A stretch of DNA of 64,000 nucleotides from Parendozoicomonas haliclonae (GTDB lineage Bacteria; Pseudomonadota; Gammaproteobacteria; Pseudomonadales; Endozoicomonadaceae), in assembly GCF_900174585.1 (NCBI RefSeq), contig NZ_FWPT01000001.1, positions 372,001 to 436,000 of the forward strand, in the 5' to 3' direction. Below, one piece after another: positions 47,935 to 55,093 of the stretch. The notes beneath the pieces are model-generated. The model ran no database searches. It saw only the letters and a list, made by a program, of their open reading frames with translations, and was not told the DNA's origin. The stretch's first letter is position 1. The number at the start of each line of letters is the position of its first letter. Position numbers and translations under genes: made by a program.

Positions 47935-48011
47935 GGCTAGGTAGCTCAGTTGGTTAGAGCACAGCACTCATAATGCTGGGGTCGGCAGTTCGAATCTGCC
48001 CCTAGCTACCA
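47935..48011 (+). tRNA. tRNA-Met (CAT), elongator, copy 1
   Basis: 77-nt cloverleaf with encoded CCA. The acceptor GGCTAGG pairs with CCTAGCT with a G-T first pair; anticodon loop CTCATAA. The sequence resembles E. coli metT elongator rather than initiator or Ile2 tRNA. Confidence 0.95.
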
Positions 48012-48024
48012 AGATTCTCGAGAT

Positions 48025-48099
48025 TGGGGTATCGCCAAGCGGTAAGGCATCAGGTTTTGATCCTGACATGCGGAGGTTCGAATCCTCCTACCCCAGCCA
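48025..48099 (+). tRNA. tRNA-Gln (TTG), copy 1
   Basis: 75-nt cloverleaf with encoded CCA. The acceptor TGGGGTA pairs with TACCCCA; anticodon loop TTTTGAT with TTG. Confidence 0.97.
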
Positions 48100-48149
48100 T
48101 TTCTTGGTAAGTTCTGAAAACGGTCCTTCGGGAGTTAAAGTGTTAACGT

Positions 48150-48226
48150 GGCTAGGTAGCTCAGTTGGTTAGAGCACAGCACTCATAATGCTGGGGTCGG
48201 CAGTTCGAATCTGCCCCTAGCTACCA
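48150..48226 (+). tRNA. tRNA-Met (CAT), elongator, copy 2
   Basis: Same 77-nt sequence as the copy at 47935, including the G-T first acceptor pair. Confidence 0.95.
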
Positions 48227-48246
48227 CGCTTTCACACTCTCACTGT

Positions 48247-48321
48247 TGGGGTATCGCCAAGCGGTAAGGCATCAGGTTTTGATCCTGACATGCGGAGGTT
48301 CGAATCCTCCTACCCCAGCCA
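48247..48321 (+). tRNA. tRNA-Gln (TTG), copy 2
   Basis: Same 75-nt sequence as the copy at 48025. It ends the second Met-Gln pair and is followed by a terminator. Confidence 0.97.
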
Positions 48322-48326
48322 TTTTC

Positions 48327-48364
48327 AAAAAGCCCGTTAGCCAAAAGCTAATGGGCTTTTTTTG
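48327..48364 (+). terminator. Rho-independent terminator of the Met/Gln tRNA operon
   Basis: AAAAAGCCCGTTAGC and GCTAATGGGCTTTTT form a stem closed by CAAAA, with one G-T pair and a seven-T tail. Confidence 0.93.
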
Positions 48365-48438
48365 TACCTGAATTTCACAATTTGCTTAGACTTTGGTCTA
48401 GAGCATGTCCTTTCTGTGTATTTTTACCTACCGTGATA

Positions 48439-48467
48439 GGTGAATATCTCCGTTCTTTCTATATAAT
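48439..48467 (+). promoter_or_regulatory. Promoter candidate for mqo
   Basis: A perfect TATAAT (48462-48467) precedes GCGGCGC. At 17-bp spacing the -35 would be GGTGAA (48439-48444), a weak match. Transcription from here would give a leader of about 155 nt before the mqo ATG; nothing recognisable is seen in that leader. Confidence 0.5.
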
Positions 48468-48630
48468 GCGGCGCAAGCGGTAAGGGGACTGCCAAAATAA
48501 ACAGCAGGGAAAGCATAACGGGCAGCGCTTCAGCAGCACTTGATCAGGGCAGATGGGCACTTTACCCAGGTGTTCACGGAATGAGTCAGCCGATGATCCT
48601 GCTGGAAGCGACAAGCAGAGAGCAAGAAGA

Positions 48631-49986
48631 ATGACGGCAGAGACCTATGATGTTTTGATTGTGGGGGGAGGGGTTTCCGGAACGGCTCTCCTGTATGAAC
48701 TGACAAAATACACGGATATCGAGCGTATAGGCCTGCTCGAGAAGTACGATGACTTCGCCACAGTCAATTCTAAAAGCAGCAATAACAGCCAGACCATCCA
48801 TTGCGGCGATATAGAAACCAACTATACGCTGGAAAAAGCCATCAAAGTGAAGCGCACAGCAGAAATGCTGGTGAACTACGCCTGCAGCCTGTCAGACGAA
48901 GAGCGCGACCAGATTATCTACAAATACCCAAAGATGGTTATTGGTGTTGGCAACGAGGAGTGTGATTTCCTCCGTAAGCGCTTTGAAGTGTTCAAGCAGC
49001 ACTACACCACCATGGAACTGCTCGAGAAGGAGCAGATCGCCGATATCGAGCCGAACGTCGTCAATACCGACAAGGGCATGCGCCCTGAAGACGTCGTCGC
49101 TCTGGCGATTCGCGATGAATACACCGCAGTTGATTACAAGGCACTCTCTCACTCCTTTGTAAAAGAAGCCAAAGCCAGTGGCCGTAACCCGGATATTCAT
49201 CTGAATACCGCTGTTGATGCCATTGAGAAAGAAGGCGATCTCTACAAGGTGCAGACTAACCAGGGTACCTTCAAGGCGCGCTTTGTAGTTGTCAGCGCCG
49301 GTGGCCACAGTCTGCTGCTGGCTCAGCAAATGGGCTATGGCCTGAACTTCTCCTGCCTGCCGGTGGGCGGAAGCTTCTACTTCATGCCACAAGTGCTGAA
49401 CGGCAAGGTTTACACCGTACAGAATGATAAGCTTCCGTTTGCCGCTATCCACGGTGATCCGGACGTTCGTGTTCCCGGCAAGACCCGTTTCGGACCAACT
49501 GCACTGCTGGTACCGATGCTGGAGCGTTACAACAAGAGCACCATTCCTGAGTTCTTCAAGGTTCTGCGTCTGGATGGCTCGGTGTTCAAGGTATTCTGGG
49601 ATCTGTTCAAGGTTTCCGATATCCGCAACTACATCTTCAAGAACTTCCTGTTTGAAATGCCATGGGTTCGTCGTCGCCTGTTCCTCAAGGATGCACGCAA
49701 GATCGTTCCTGGCCTGAAGTTGGAAGATGTGAAGTTTGCCGAAGGTTTTGGTGGCGTTCGTCCTCAGCTGATCGACAAGGACAACAAGGAGCTGCTGCTG
49801 GGTGAAGCCCGCATCAACCCGGGTAACGGCATCATCTTTAACATGACCCCATCCCCTGGTGGCACCAGCTGTCTGGGTAATGCCGAGATCGATCTGCGTG
49901 AGATCGTGAAGTTCTTTGGCTGCGGCTTCGACGAAGCGGCGTTCAAGAAAGATCTGGAAGGTATTGAACTGAAAGCCGCGCAATAA
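48631..49986 (+). CDS. mqo: Malate:quinone oxidoreductase (FAD-dependent), Helicobacter-like type
   Basis: Mqo oxidises malate to oxaloacetate and passes electrons to quinone at the membrane. The ATG (MTAETYDVLIVGGG) gives 451 residues; the frame extends 26 codons upstream but that part is not conserved-looking. VLIVGGGVSGTALLYEL is the FAD loop. NSQTIHCGDIETNYT, GKVYTVQNDKLPFAAIHGDP and FNMTPSPGGTSCLGNA closely recall the Helicobacter Mqo, which is about 450 residues, whereas E. coli Mqo is near 548. The neighbouring PA4642-family gene and hpt-upp match the Pseudomonas mqoB locus. The terminator overlaps the stop. Confidence 0.92.
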   Translation: MTAETYDVLIVGGGVSGTALLYELTKYTDIERIGLLEKYDDFATVNSKSSNNSQTIHCGDIETNYTLEKAIKVKRTAEMLVNYACSLSDEERDQIIYKYPKMVIGVGNEECDFLRKRFEVFKQHYTTMELLEKEQIADIEPNVVNTDKGMRPEDVVALAIRDEYTAVDYKALSHSFVKEAKASGRNPDIHLNTAVDAIEKEGDLYKVQTNQGTFKARFVVVSAGGHSLLLAQQMGYGLNFSCLPVGGSFYFMPQVLNGKVYTVQNDKLPFAAIHGDPDVRVPGKTRFGPTALLVPMLERYNKSTIPEFFKVLRLDGSVFKVFWDLFKVSDIRNYIFKNFLFEMPWVRRRLFLKDARKIVPGLKLEDVKFAEGFGGVRPQLIDKDNKELLLGEARINPGNGIIFNMTPSPGGTSCLGNAEIDLREIVKFFGCGFDEAAFKKDLEGIELKAAQ

Positions 49987-49999
49987 GCGGCTTTCTTCC
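49971..49999 (+). terminator. Terminator hairpin spanning the mqo stop codon
   Basis: GAAAGCCGC (49971-49979) pairs with GCGGCTTTC (49987-49995) and TTCC follows. The TAA stop lies in the 7-nt loop. It is a compact solution before the convergent PA4642-family gene. Confidence 0.7.
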
Positions 50000-50013
50000 T
50001 GTCTTAATAAATA

Positions 50014-50301
50014 TCAGGCCGCCACGTTCTGCAGGGCGGTCAGATATTCTTCCCCATGCTGATGTTCAGCGATCTCTTCAGCCAAAGTTTTACCCTCAGG
50101 CCCTTTGTTATCGATCTTCAGGCCTTTCTCGATGAAGAAGGTCAGGAAGCGTTCAAAGTCATGGCTGCGCAGAGCGCGGTAGGCGCGCATCAGGATAAAG
50201 TAATCCGGATCAACACCCTTCTCGGCTTCAAGCTCCAGCAATGATTGCAGACGCTCATCACTCAGCTCTTCGCCGATAACCTTCTGTTTATCTTTCTTCA
50301 T
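50014..50301 (-). CDS. PA4642 family protein
   Basis: 95-residue hydrophilic protein starting at MKKDKQKVIGEEL, with GAGGG 8 nt before the ATG. SDERLQSLLELEAEKGVDP and YRALRSHDFERFLTFF are strongly acidic and helical. It matches the small uncharacterised family next to mqo in Pseudomonas (PA4642), and here is convergent with mqo. Function is unknown; context suggests a link to Mqo or to growth control. Confidence 0.8.
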   Translation of the reverse strand: MKKDKQKVIGEELSDERLQSLLELEAEKGVDPDYFILMRAYRALRSHDFERFLTFFIEKGLKIDNKGPEGKTLAEEIAEHQHGEEYLTALQNVAA

Positions 50302-50421
50302 GGGTTGGCCCTCTGTCAGGATGTGTCGTTGTTTTGACAGGCATTCTATAGACCTCATCAAGGCAGGCAAAGGGGACAGGAAACTGTCACCGGCAAACTC
50401 ACGCTTTTGTTCAGCCGATAC

Positions 50422-50435
50422 CTACTAACCAGTAG
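50422..50435 (+). promoter_or_regulatory. Small inverted repeat upstream of the coiled-coil gene
   Basis: CTACT-AACC-AGTAG sits in the 159-bp gap between the divergent PA4642-family and coiled-coil genes, 25 bp before the latter's ATG and just before TATGGTTATAAAG. It could be an operator; no factor is known. Confidence 0.3.
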
Positions 50436-50460
50436 CAAAGTATGGTTATAAAGGTTCAGG

Positions 50461-52170
50461 ATGGATAATCCGGGAGTTCAGAGCACGGGCAGTATTGGAA
50501 TCCAGCCGCTTCAGGGTGGTGAGACTCCAAAATCCGGTGACGTTGAGAAAGGCAAAGCGAGGATGGGCGTTGACCGTGAAGTGACGGTCACGACTCCCAA
50601 TGCCACTGTTCAAACCCCTGAAACTGAAGAAACCACTGAACCCAAGGATACTTCCCTTTCTGAACGCAAGACTGAAAACGTCACCGATGAGAAACCGGGC
50701 TTTTTTGGCCGACTGAAGTCCAAAGCCAAAGAGAAAGGTGCGCAGCTCAAGGATTATGCCGCAGGCAAGCTGGAATCTGGCAAGGAGTTGGGCAAGAAAG
50801 CGGTTCGGGGCGGTGTTGGCTTTGCCCATCACCCTATGCGCTCAACGGGTGAGGCGATGTTGTCCGGTGCAGCCTATGCCCAGGAAAAATATGAGGGGGC
50901 CAAGGATAAAGGTGGAGCCGCATTAACAAAGATGCGGGAAGGTCTTTCTACCTTCAAGGCCGATCCGAAAGGTGTACTGTCCGCCGGCAAGTCTGGTCTA
51001 GCCAGCAAGGCTCGTTCACTTAAGGAGCGAGCTGTCAGTCTGCCTTCAACGATTAAAACCAAAATGCCATCACGCCCGAAGATGGGCAGCCTTCCAAATA
51101 TAAAGTCGATCTTCAGTCGTTCCGCCAAGTCCGTTCCACCATCGCAAAGTGTACAGCAGGGTATCTCCACTGTTGGCAAGATGAGTGAGCGGATGTCCAC
51201 GAAGATGGAAAATACTGAAACCCGTCTGGAAACGGCCAAATCCGAAAAAGCCAATCTGAAGATGCTGGACAAATTGATGACCGATCCGTCGGCTTTTTAC
51301 AAAACCGATAAGGAAGTGATGGTCAGCTGGGGCGAGCAAAGTGTCACCATTAAAGGGACGGGGGCTGAAAGAGCGAAAGGGGTTCGCGATGCCGTGGATA
51401 TCGTTTTTGAGAACCGGGGTGAAATTCTGGATAGGCTTGATGCAATTGATGGTGAAGTCAGCACCCTGAAGTCAGATAAAAAGAAACTGAAGAGCAAAAG
51501 CAAGAAGCAGATGCAGGGCGCTCGTGAGACGCTCTCTACCAATGCTAAAGAGAGTTACAAGCATGACCTTGGTGTTTTGAAAGGACAAAGAACAACCCTG
51601 AAAGAGAAACTGTCTCAGGCCAAGGCGGCTCTTAAGGAGGCGTTGAAAGGTGACAAAAGCGAAGCGACAGAATTGAAGCAGCCACTCAAGGTGAAAATAA
51701 AAACAGACACCCGGCTGGCGAAAGAGCTTTCCGCAGAGCTGAAAACTTTGAAGAAGCAGGAAAAGGAATCACTGAGAGGGCTCGAATCTGAGTTGAAAGA
51801 AAGTCAGGCGTTGATGAAGAAATATCAGGCCAAGATGGATAAGGCAGAGGGAGTCAAATACACCTCTGCTGCAGCGGGCTTTGAGGCCGCCAGTCAGAAG
51901 GTGCAATCCCTGAACGATGAAATCGCCCATCAGAGAGAAGGTTCCGAGCTGCGTATTGCCCAGAAGTTATCAACCATAACCGATCTTAAGGACGGCATTA
52001 CCCGTAACAAAGAGACGCTATCGGATATCGGATCATCCAAGGGCGGGCATGAAGATTTACGCAAACAGCTTGAACAGGCCGAGCAGGCTTTAGAACGCAA
52101 TACGGCGGCGATTAAAGAGCTTCAACAGCAGCAGCGTGTCGATCAGAACGCGATCAAGAAAATAAAATAA
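50461..52170 (+). CDS. Lys-rich coiled-coil protein, unknown function
   Basis: 569-residue, very hydrophilic protein. Residues 1-80 are acidic and Thr/Pro-rich. About 80-240 are Lys/Ala/Gly-rich with amphipathic stretches (KSKAKEKGAQLKDYAAGKLE), resembling LEA-type disordered helices. About 250-569 form coiled coils (ETRLETAKSEKANLKML, KKQEKESLRGLESELKES). No signal peptide or membrane segment is seen. No family is recognised. It interrupts the conserved mqo/PA4642-hpt-upp locus, suggesting a lineage-specific insertion. Confidence 0.7.
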   Translation: MDNPGVQSTGSIGIQPLQGGETPKSGDVEKGKARMGVDREVTVTTPNATVQTPETEETTEPKDTSLSERKTENVTDEKPGFFGRLKSKAKEKGAQLKDYAAGKLESGKELGKKAVRGGVGFAHHPMRSTGEAMLSGAAYAQEKYEGAKDKGGAALTKMREGLSTFKADPKGVLSAGKSGLASKARSLKERAVSLPSTIKTKMPSRPKMGSLPNIKSIFSRSAKSVPPSQSVQQGISTVGKMSERMSTKMENTETRLETAKSEKANLKMLDKLMTDPSAFYKTDKEVMVSWGEQSVTIKGTGAERAKGVRDAVDIVFENRGEILDRLDAIDGEVSTLKSDKKKLKSKSKKQMQGARETLSTNAKESYKHDLGVLKGQRTTLKEKLSQAKAALKEALKGDKSEATELKQPLKVKIKTDTRLAKELSAELKTLKKQEKESLRGLESELKESQALMKKYQAKMDKAEGVKYTSAAAGFEAASQKVQSLNDEIAHQREGSELRIAQKLSTITDLKDGITRNKETLSDIGSSKGGHEDLRKQLEQAEQALERNTAAIKELQQQQRVDQNAIKKIK

Positions 52171-52178
52171 GGAAGGAG

Positions 52179-52205
52179 ACAGGCCACCAGAGGGTGGCGG
52201 CCTGT
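52179..52205. terminator. Hairpin between convergent coiled-coil and hpt genes
   Basis: ACAGGCC pairs with GGCCTGT and inner CACC with GGTG, with an AGA loop. No T-run follows, so it may end transcription only weakly from either side. Confidence 0.5.
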
Positions 52206-52219
52206 TACAGTCCAGAAAC

Positions 52220-52777
52220 TCAGTGACCTTTCAGGGCGTAGATGCCCGGCGCATTCCGCCAGTAGCCCTGGTAATCCATACCGGAACCGAAAATATAACG
52301 ATCCTCACAGATCAGGCCGGTGAAGTCGCACTTCTGACCTGGATGAGCCTTACGATCGTGCTTTTTGTCCACCAGAACGGCAGTCAGAACTTCAGCCGCG
52401 CCAGCCGCTTTGCAGTGCTCAACAATGGCCGACAGAGTGTGGCCTTCATCGAGAATATCATCCACGATCAGTACGTGGCGGTCCTTCAGATCCTGTGCAG
52501 GTGGAACCTTCCAGTCCAGCTCGCCGCCACGGGTGGTGTTGCGGTAGCGGGTAGCGTGCATGTAGGAGGATTCGAGCGGGAAGTGCAGGTGTGTCAGCAG
52601 CTTGCCTGCGAACACCAGGCCGCCGTTCATTACTGCAAAGACCAGAGGGTTCTTCTCAGCCAGCGTTTCAGAAATGTCTGCGGCCATATGCTCAATGGCT
52701 GAATCCACCTGCTCACGGGTAAACAGACAGTCAGCTTCATCAAATACTTGCCGGATATGGTCCAGATCGATGGACAT
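52220..52777 (-). CDS. hpt: Hypoxanthine-guanine phosphoribosyltransferase
   Basis: Purine salvage enzyme making IMP or GMP from base and PRPP. The 185-residue protein has the PRPP loop VLIVDDILDEGHTLSAI and ATRYRNTTRGGELDW, VFAVMNGGLVFAGKL as type-I PRTase landmarks. It is divergent from upp, the pyrimidine salvage gene, across a 218-bp gap. The same pair occurs near mqoB in Pseudomonas. Confidence 0.93.
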   Translation of the reverse strand: MSIDLDHIRQVFDEADCLFTREQVDSAIEHMAADISETLAEKNPLVFAVMNGGLVFAGKLLTHLHFPLESSYMHATRYRNTTRGGELDWKVPPAQDLKDRHVLIVDDILDEGHTLSAIVEHCKAAGAAEVLTAVLVDKKHDRKAHPGQKCDFTGLICEDRYIFGSGMDYQGYWRNAPGIYALKGH

Positions 52778-52995
52778 GTGAACGAGCCTCTCCTCAGGAT
52801 CAGTTTGCTGCGCTATACACTGGGTGACAGCAGATCAATCAAGGCTGGAAACATACATGGCTTAGGGAGGTGAATCAATGACATCCATCCTGACGACTAT
52901 TATTTCTCGGCAGGAAAGGCTTTTCATTTGGAGTCCGCCGCTTTGACGAATACAATAATGGGCTGCCCAGCTATCTATTCTTATTGAGGCACTCA

Positions 52996-53622
52996 ATGAG
53001 CGTTCGCGAAATTAATCACCCCCTGATTCAACATAAACTCGGCCTGATGCGTCAGCGCGATATCAGCACCCAGGAGTTCCGTACGCTGGCCAGCGAAGTC
53101 GGCTCTCTGCTGACTTACGAAGCCACCAAAGACCTCGAAATGGAAGAGGCTGTTATTGATGGCTGGTGTGGCGATATCACCGTCAAGCGTCTGAAGGGCA
53201 AAAAAATCACCATCGTACCTATTCTGCGTGCCGGTCTGGGCATGCTGAATGGTGTGATGGATCTGATTCCAAGCGCCCGTATCAGTGTTGTTGGTCTCTA
53301 CCGTGATGAAGAGACTCTGGAAGCCGTTCCTTACTTCGAGAAGCTGTGCAGCCAGATTGATGAGCGTATGGCTCTGGTAGTTGATCCGATGCTGGCCACC
53401 GGCGGCACCATGATCGCTACTATCGATATGCTGAAAAAAGCCGGCTGCACGAATATCCGTGTCTTGGTTCTGGTTGCTGCTCCGGAAGGTATCAAGAAGG
53501 TTCAGGACGCCCATCCTGAAGTGGAAATCTTCACAGCTTCCGTTGATGACGGTCTGAACGAACACGGTTACATCCTGCCTGGTCTGGGTGATGCCGGTGA
53601 CAAGATTTTCGGTACCAAGTAA
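52996..53622 (+). CDS. upp: Uracil phosphoribosyltransferase
   Basis: Upp makes UMP from uracil and PRPP. The ATG ([10 protein letters not shown]) has GAGG 6 nt upstream and gives 208 residues, the E. coli length; the in-frame TTG at 52984 is not needed. [22 protein letters not shown] and [18 protein letters not shown] are family signatures. A strong terminator follows within 25 bp. Confidence 0.97.
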   Translation: MSVREINHPLIQHKLGLMRQRDISTQEFRTLASEVGSLLTYEATKDLEMEEAVIDGWCGDITVKRLKGKKITIVPILRAGLGMLNGVMDLIPSARISVVGLYRDEETLEAVPYFEKLCSQIDERMALVVDPMLATGGTMIATIDMLKKAGCTNIRVLVLVAAPEGIKKVQDAHPEVEIFTASVDDGLNEHGYILPGLGDAGDKIFGTK

Positions 53623-53642
53623 GCCTTACTGGTTCCGAACTT

Positions 53643-53680
53643 GAAAAAGCCGCATCCGGGAAACCGGATGCGGCTTTTTA
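53643..53680 (+). terminator. Rho-independent terminator after upp
   Basis: AAAAAGCCGCATCCGG and CCGGATGCGGCTTTTT form a 16-bp stem with a short GAAA loop and T-run. It can act on both strands, also closing the opposite gene. Confidence 0.95.
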
Positions 53681-53691
53681 TTGTGCCCTTG

Positions 53692-54495
53692 TTAAGCCAA
53701 CTGGCCGGGGCGGAGTTTGCTCCAGTAAAGGGTTCTGGAGATATTGTCCATCCAGTGGTTGCTGTTCTCCGGCAGGATCGGGCGATCCATGCTGGCGTAG
53801 TACAATCCCAGACCAGCACCGGCTGCGGCCGCACCTCCAATGGCCAAAGCTGCCAGCCAGAAGGGGAAGGTTGTTACGCCCAGTATTGGCAGTACCATTG
53901 CCATGGTTCCCAGCGCGGCGCTTGCCATGACGGCCGTTGAGCCGGCATAAAGGAACATGCTCACCACAGCCCGGATCGAGCGGGTTGGCGACTGCAGGCA
54001 AACGCAGGCTCTTAAGGCCAGGCCCTTGGCAAGGTTTGTCACCTCAGCTTTAAGGTTGGCCATAAAACCGGTAGCGAACTCACTCACCGATGGTAGTTCA
54101 ATCTCTGCCGGATCAAGCGGTTTCACCTGACGTGCCATTTTCCCTTCAGGCGCAGTCTTGCTTGCCTGTGTCTCTGGCTGAGGCAGTGCAGGTGGACGCG
54201 TTGTTTCCAGCCTGTCTTCTCTCAGCAGAGCCGAACTCTGCTTGCTCAGGTCTGATCCTGTTGACGGAGCCCTGGATGACAGCAGAGAAGGCTCTCTGGA
54301 TAATGGCCTGTGCTGTGTTGACAGCAGTTCCTGCAACTGTGACTGCGTGTGAGCCATACGGCGATTGTGTCGAGTAACGTCTCTGCCATCACGAGCGTGA
54401 CGTCTTTTCTTTCTCTTGGACGATTTCCGGTGCATCTGCCCAGCAGAGAGCTGGTGAGCGCCGATCCTGTTGGATCCATTCACTGAACCACTCAT
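53692..54495 (-). CDS. Basic N-terminus, two-segment membrane protein, unknown function
   Basis: 267-residue protein starting behind a perfect AAGGAGG. The first 150 residues are disordered, with a very basic patch (HRKSSKRKKRRHARDGR at 22-38) and Ser/Thr-rich stretches. The C-terminal part has two membrane segments (about 177-200 and 206-232) followed by a short polar tail. No family is recognised. It lies 24 bp after the STAS gene in the same operon, so it may be a membrane partner of that protein. Confidence 0.7.
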   Translation of the reverse strand: MSGSVNGSNRIGAHQLSAGQMHRKSSKRKKRRHARDGRDVTRHNRRMAHTQSQLQELLSTQHRPLSREPSLLSSRAPSTGSDLSKQSSALLREDRLETTRPPALPQPETQASKTAPEGKMARQVKPLDPAEIELPSVSEFATGFMANLKAEVTNLAKGLALRACVCLQSPTRSIRAVVSMFLYAGSTAVMASAALGTMAMVLPILGVTTFPFWLAALAIGGAAAAGAGLGLYYASMDRPILPENSNHWMDNISRTLYWSKLRPGQLA

Positions 54496-54519
54496 AGCAT
54501 ACCTCCTTCTATTGGCTGG

Positions 54520-54870
54520 TTAATGCATCACCCGGTCAATCGCATGATTTTTACCGGATACCGTTTCCAGAAACTGATCCAGTCCGCTGAGGTGGATCAG
54601 GCCCCGTATTCTTGTGCTGACATTACACAGAACCAGGCGTCCTTCGCTTTCCCGGCTGCTCAGCTCCCGAACCAGATCGGAGAGGACAGCCAGCCCGTCG
54701 CTGTTCATGGAGATCAGATCCTCACAATCAATAACGATGCGGGAGTAACCATCCTCAAGCAGCAGGGTGACAGCGTTTTGAAGGTAATCAGCGTTACTGG
54801 CCAGCAGAGCACCTTCCAGGGTAATCACTGCCAGTTCATGGTATTCCTCAAGATAGAGTTCCAGAGCCAT
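54520..54870 (-). CDS. STAS domain protein (anti-sigma factor antagonist-like)
   Basis: Single STAS domain of 116 residues, similar to anti-anti-sigma factors such as SpoIIAA. The conserved switch loop reads SMNSDGLAVL, with Ser57 at the position that is phosphorylated in family members. VIDCEDL leads into the loop and LIHLSGLDQFLE follows. Ribosome-binding site is GGAGGGAGGTG. No anti-sigma kinase or phosphatase is adjacent; the downstream gene encodes a membrane protein. Function in partner switching is inference. Confidence 0.85.
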   Translation of the reverse strand: MALELYLEEYHELAVITLEGALLASNADYLQNAVTLLLEDGYSRIVIDCEDLISMNSDGLAVLSDLVRELSSRESEGRLVLCNVSTRIRGLIHLSGLDQFLETVSGKNHAIDRVMH

Positions 54871-55093
54871 GGTACACCTCCCTCCAAAGCCCGCTGCCGG
54901 GTTCTTCTTCAGTTCTGTTTGGTTATGTCATGACTTCAAGATAGGGGTTGGGTTCCGTTCCGTCTGTGGGACTTTGGTTGGAAATTCGGGAGTAAATTCA
55001 GAGGGTTAAGACTTAGGTCGGAGCCAGAAGGTGCAACCTTTCCCGCCGGTGGGACTCAAACAGTGAAAGCCGGGTTCACAGGGAGAAAGTGTA

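Larger units (their letters stand above)
47935..48321 (+). repeat. Tandem duplication of a tRNA-Met/tRNA-Gln unit
   Basis: Unit 1 is 47935-48099 and unit 2 is 48150-48321. The tRNA sequences are identical but the Met-Gln spacers (13 and 20 nt) differ, so this duplication looks older than, or repaired differently from, the Asn/Lys duplication. Confidence 0.88.

Noticed and set aside
48553-48630. 26-residue N-terminal extension of Mqo
   Set aside because: Polar and unlike a signal; family proteins start just before the FAD loop, as with the ATG at 48631.
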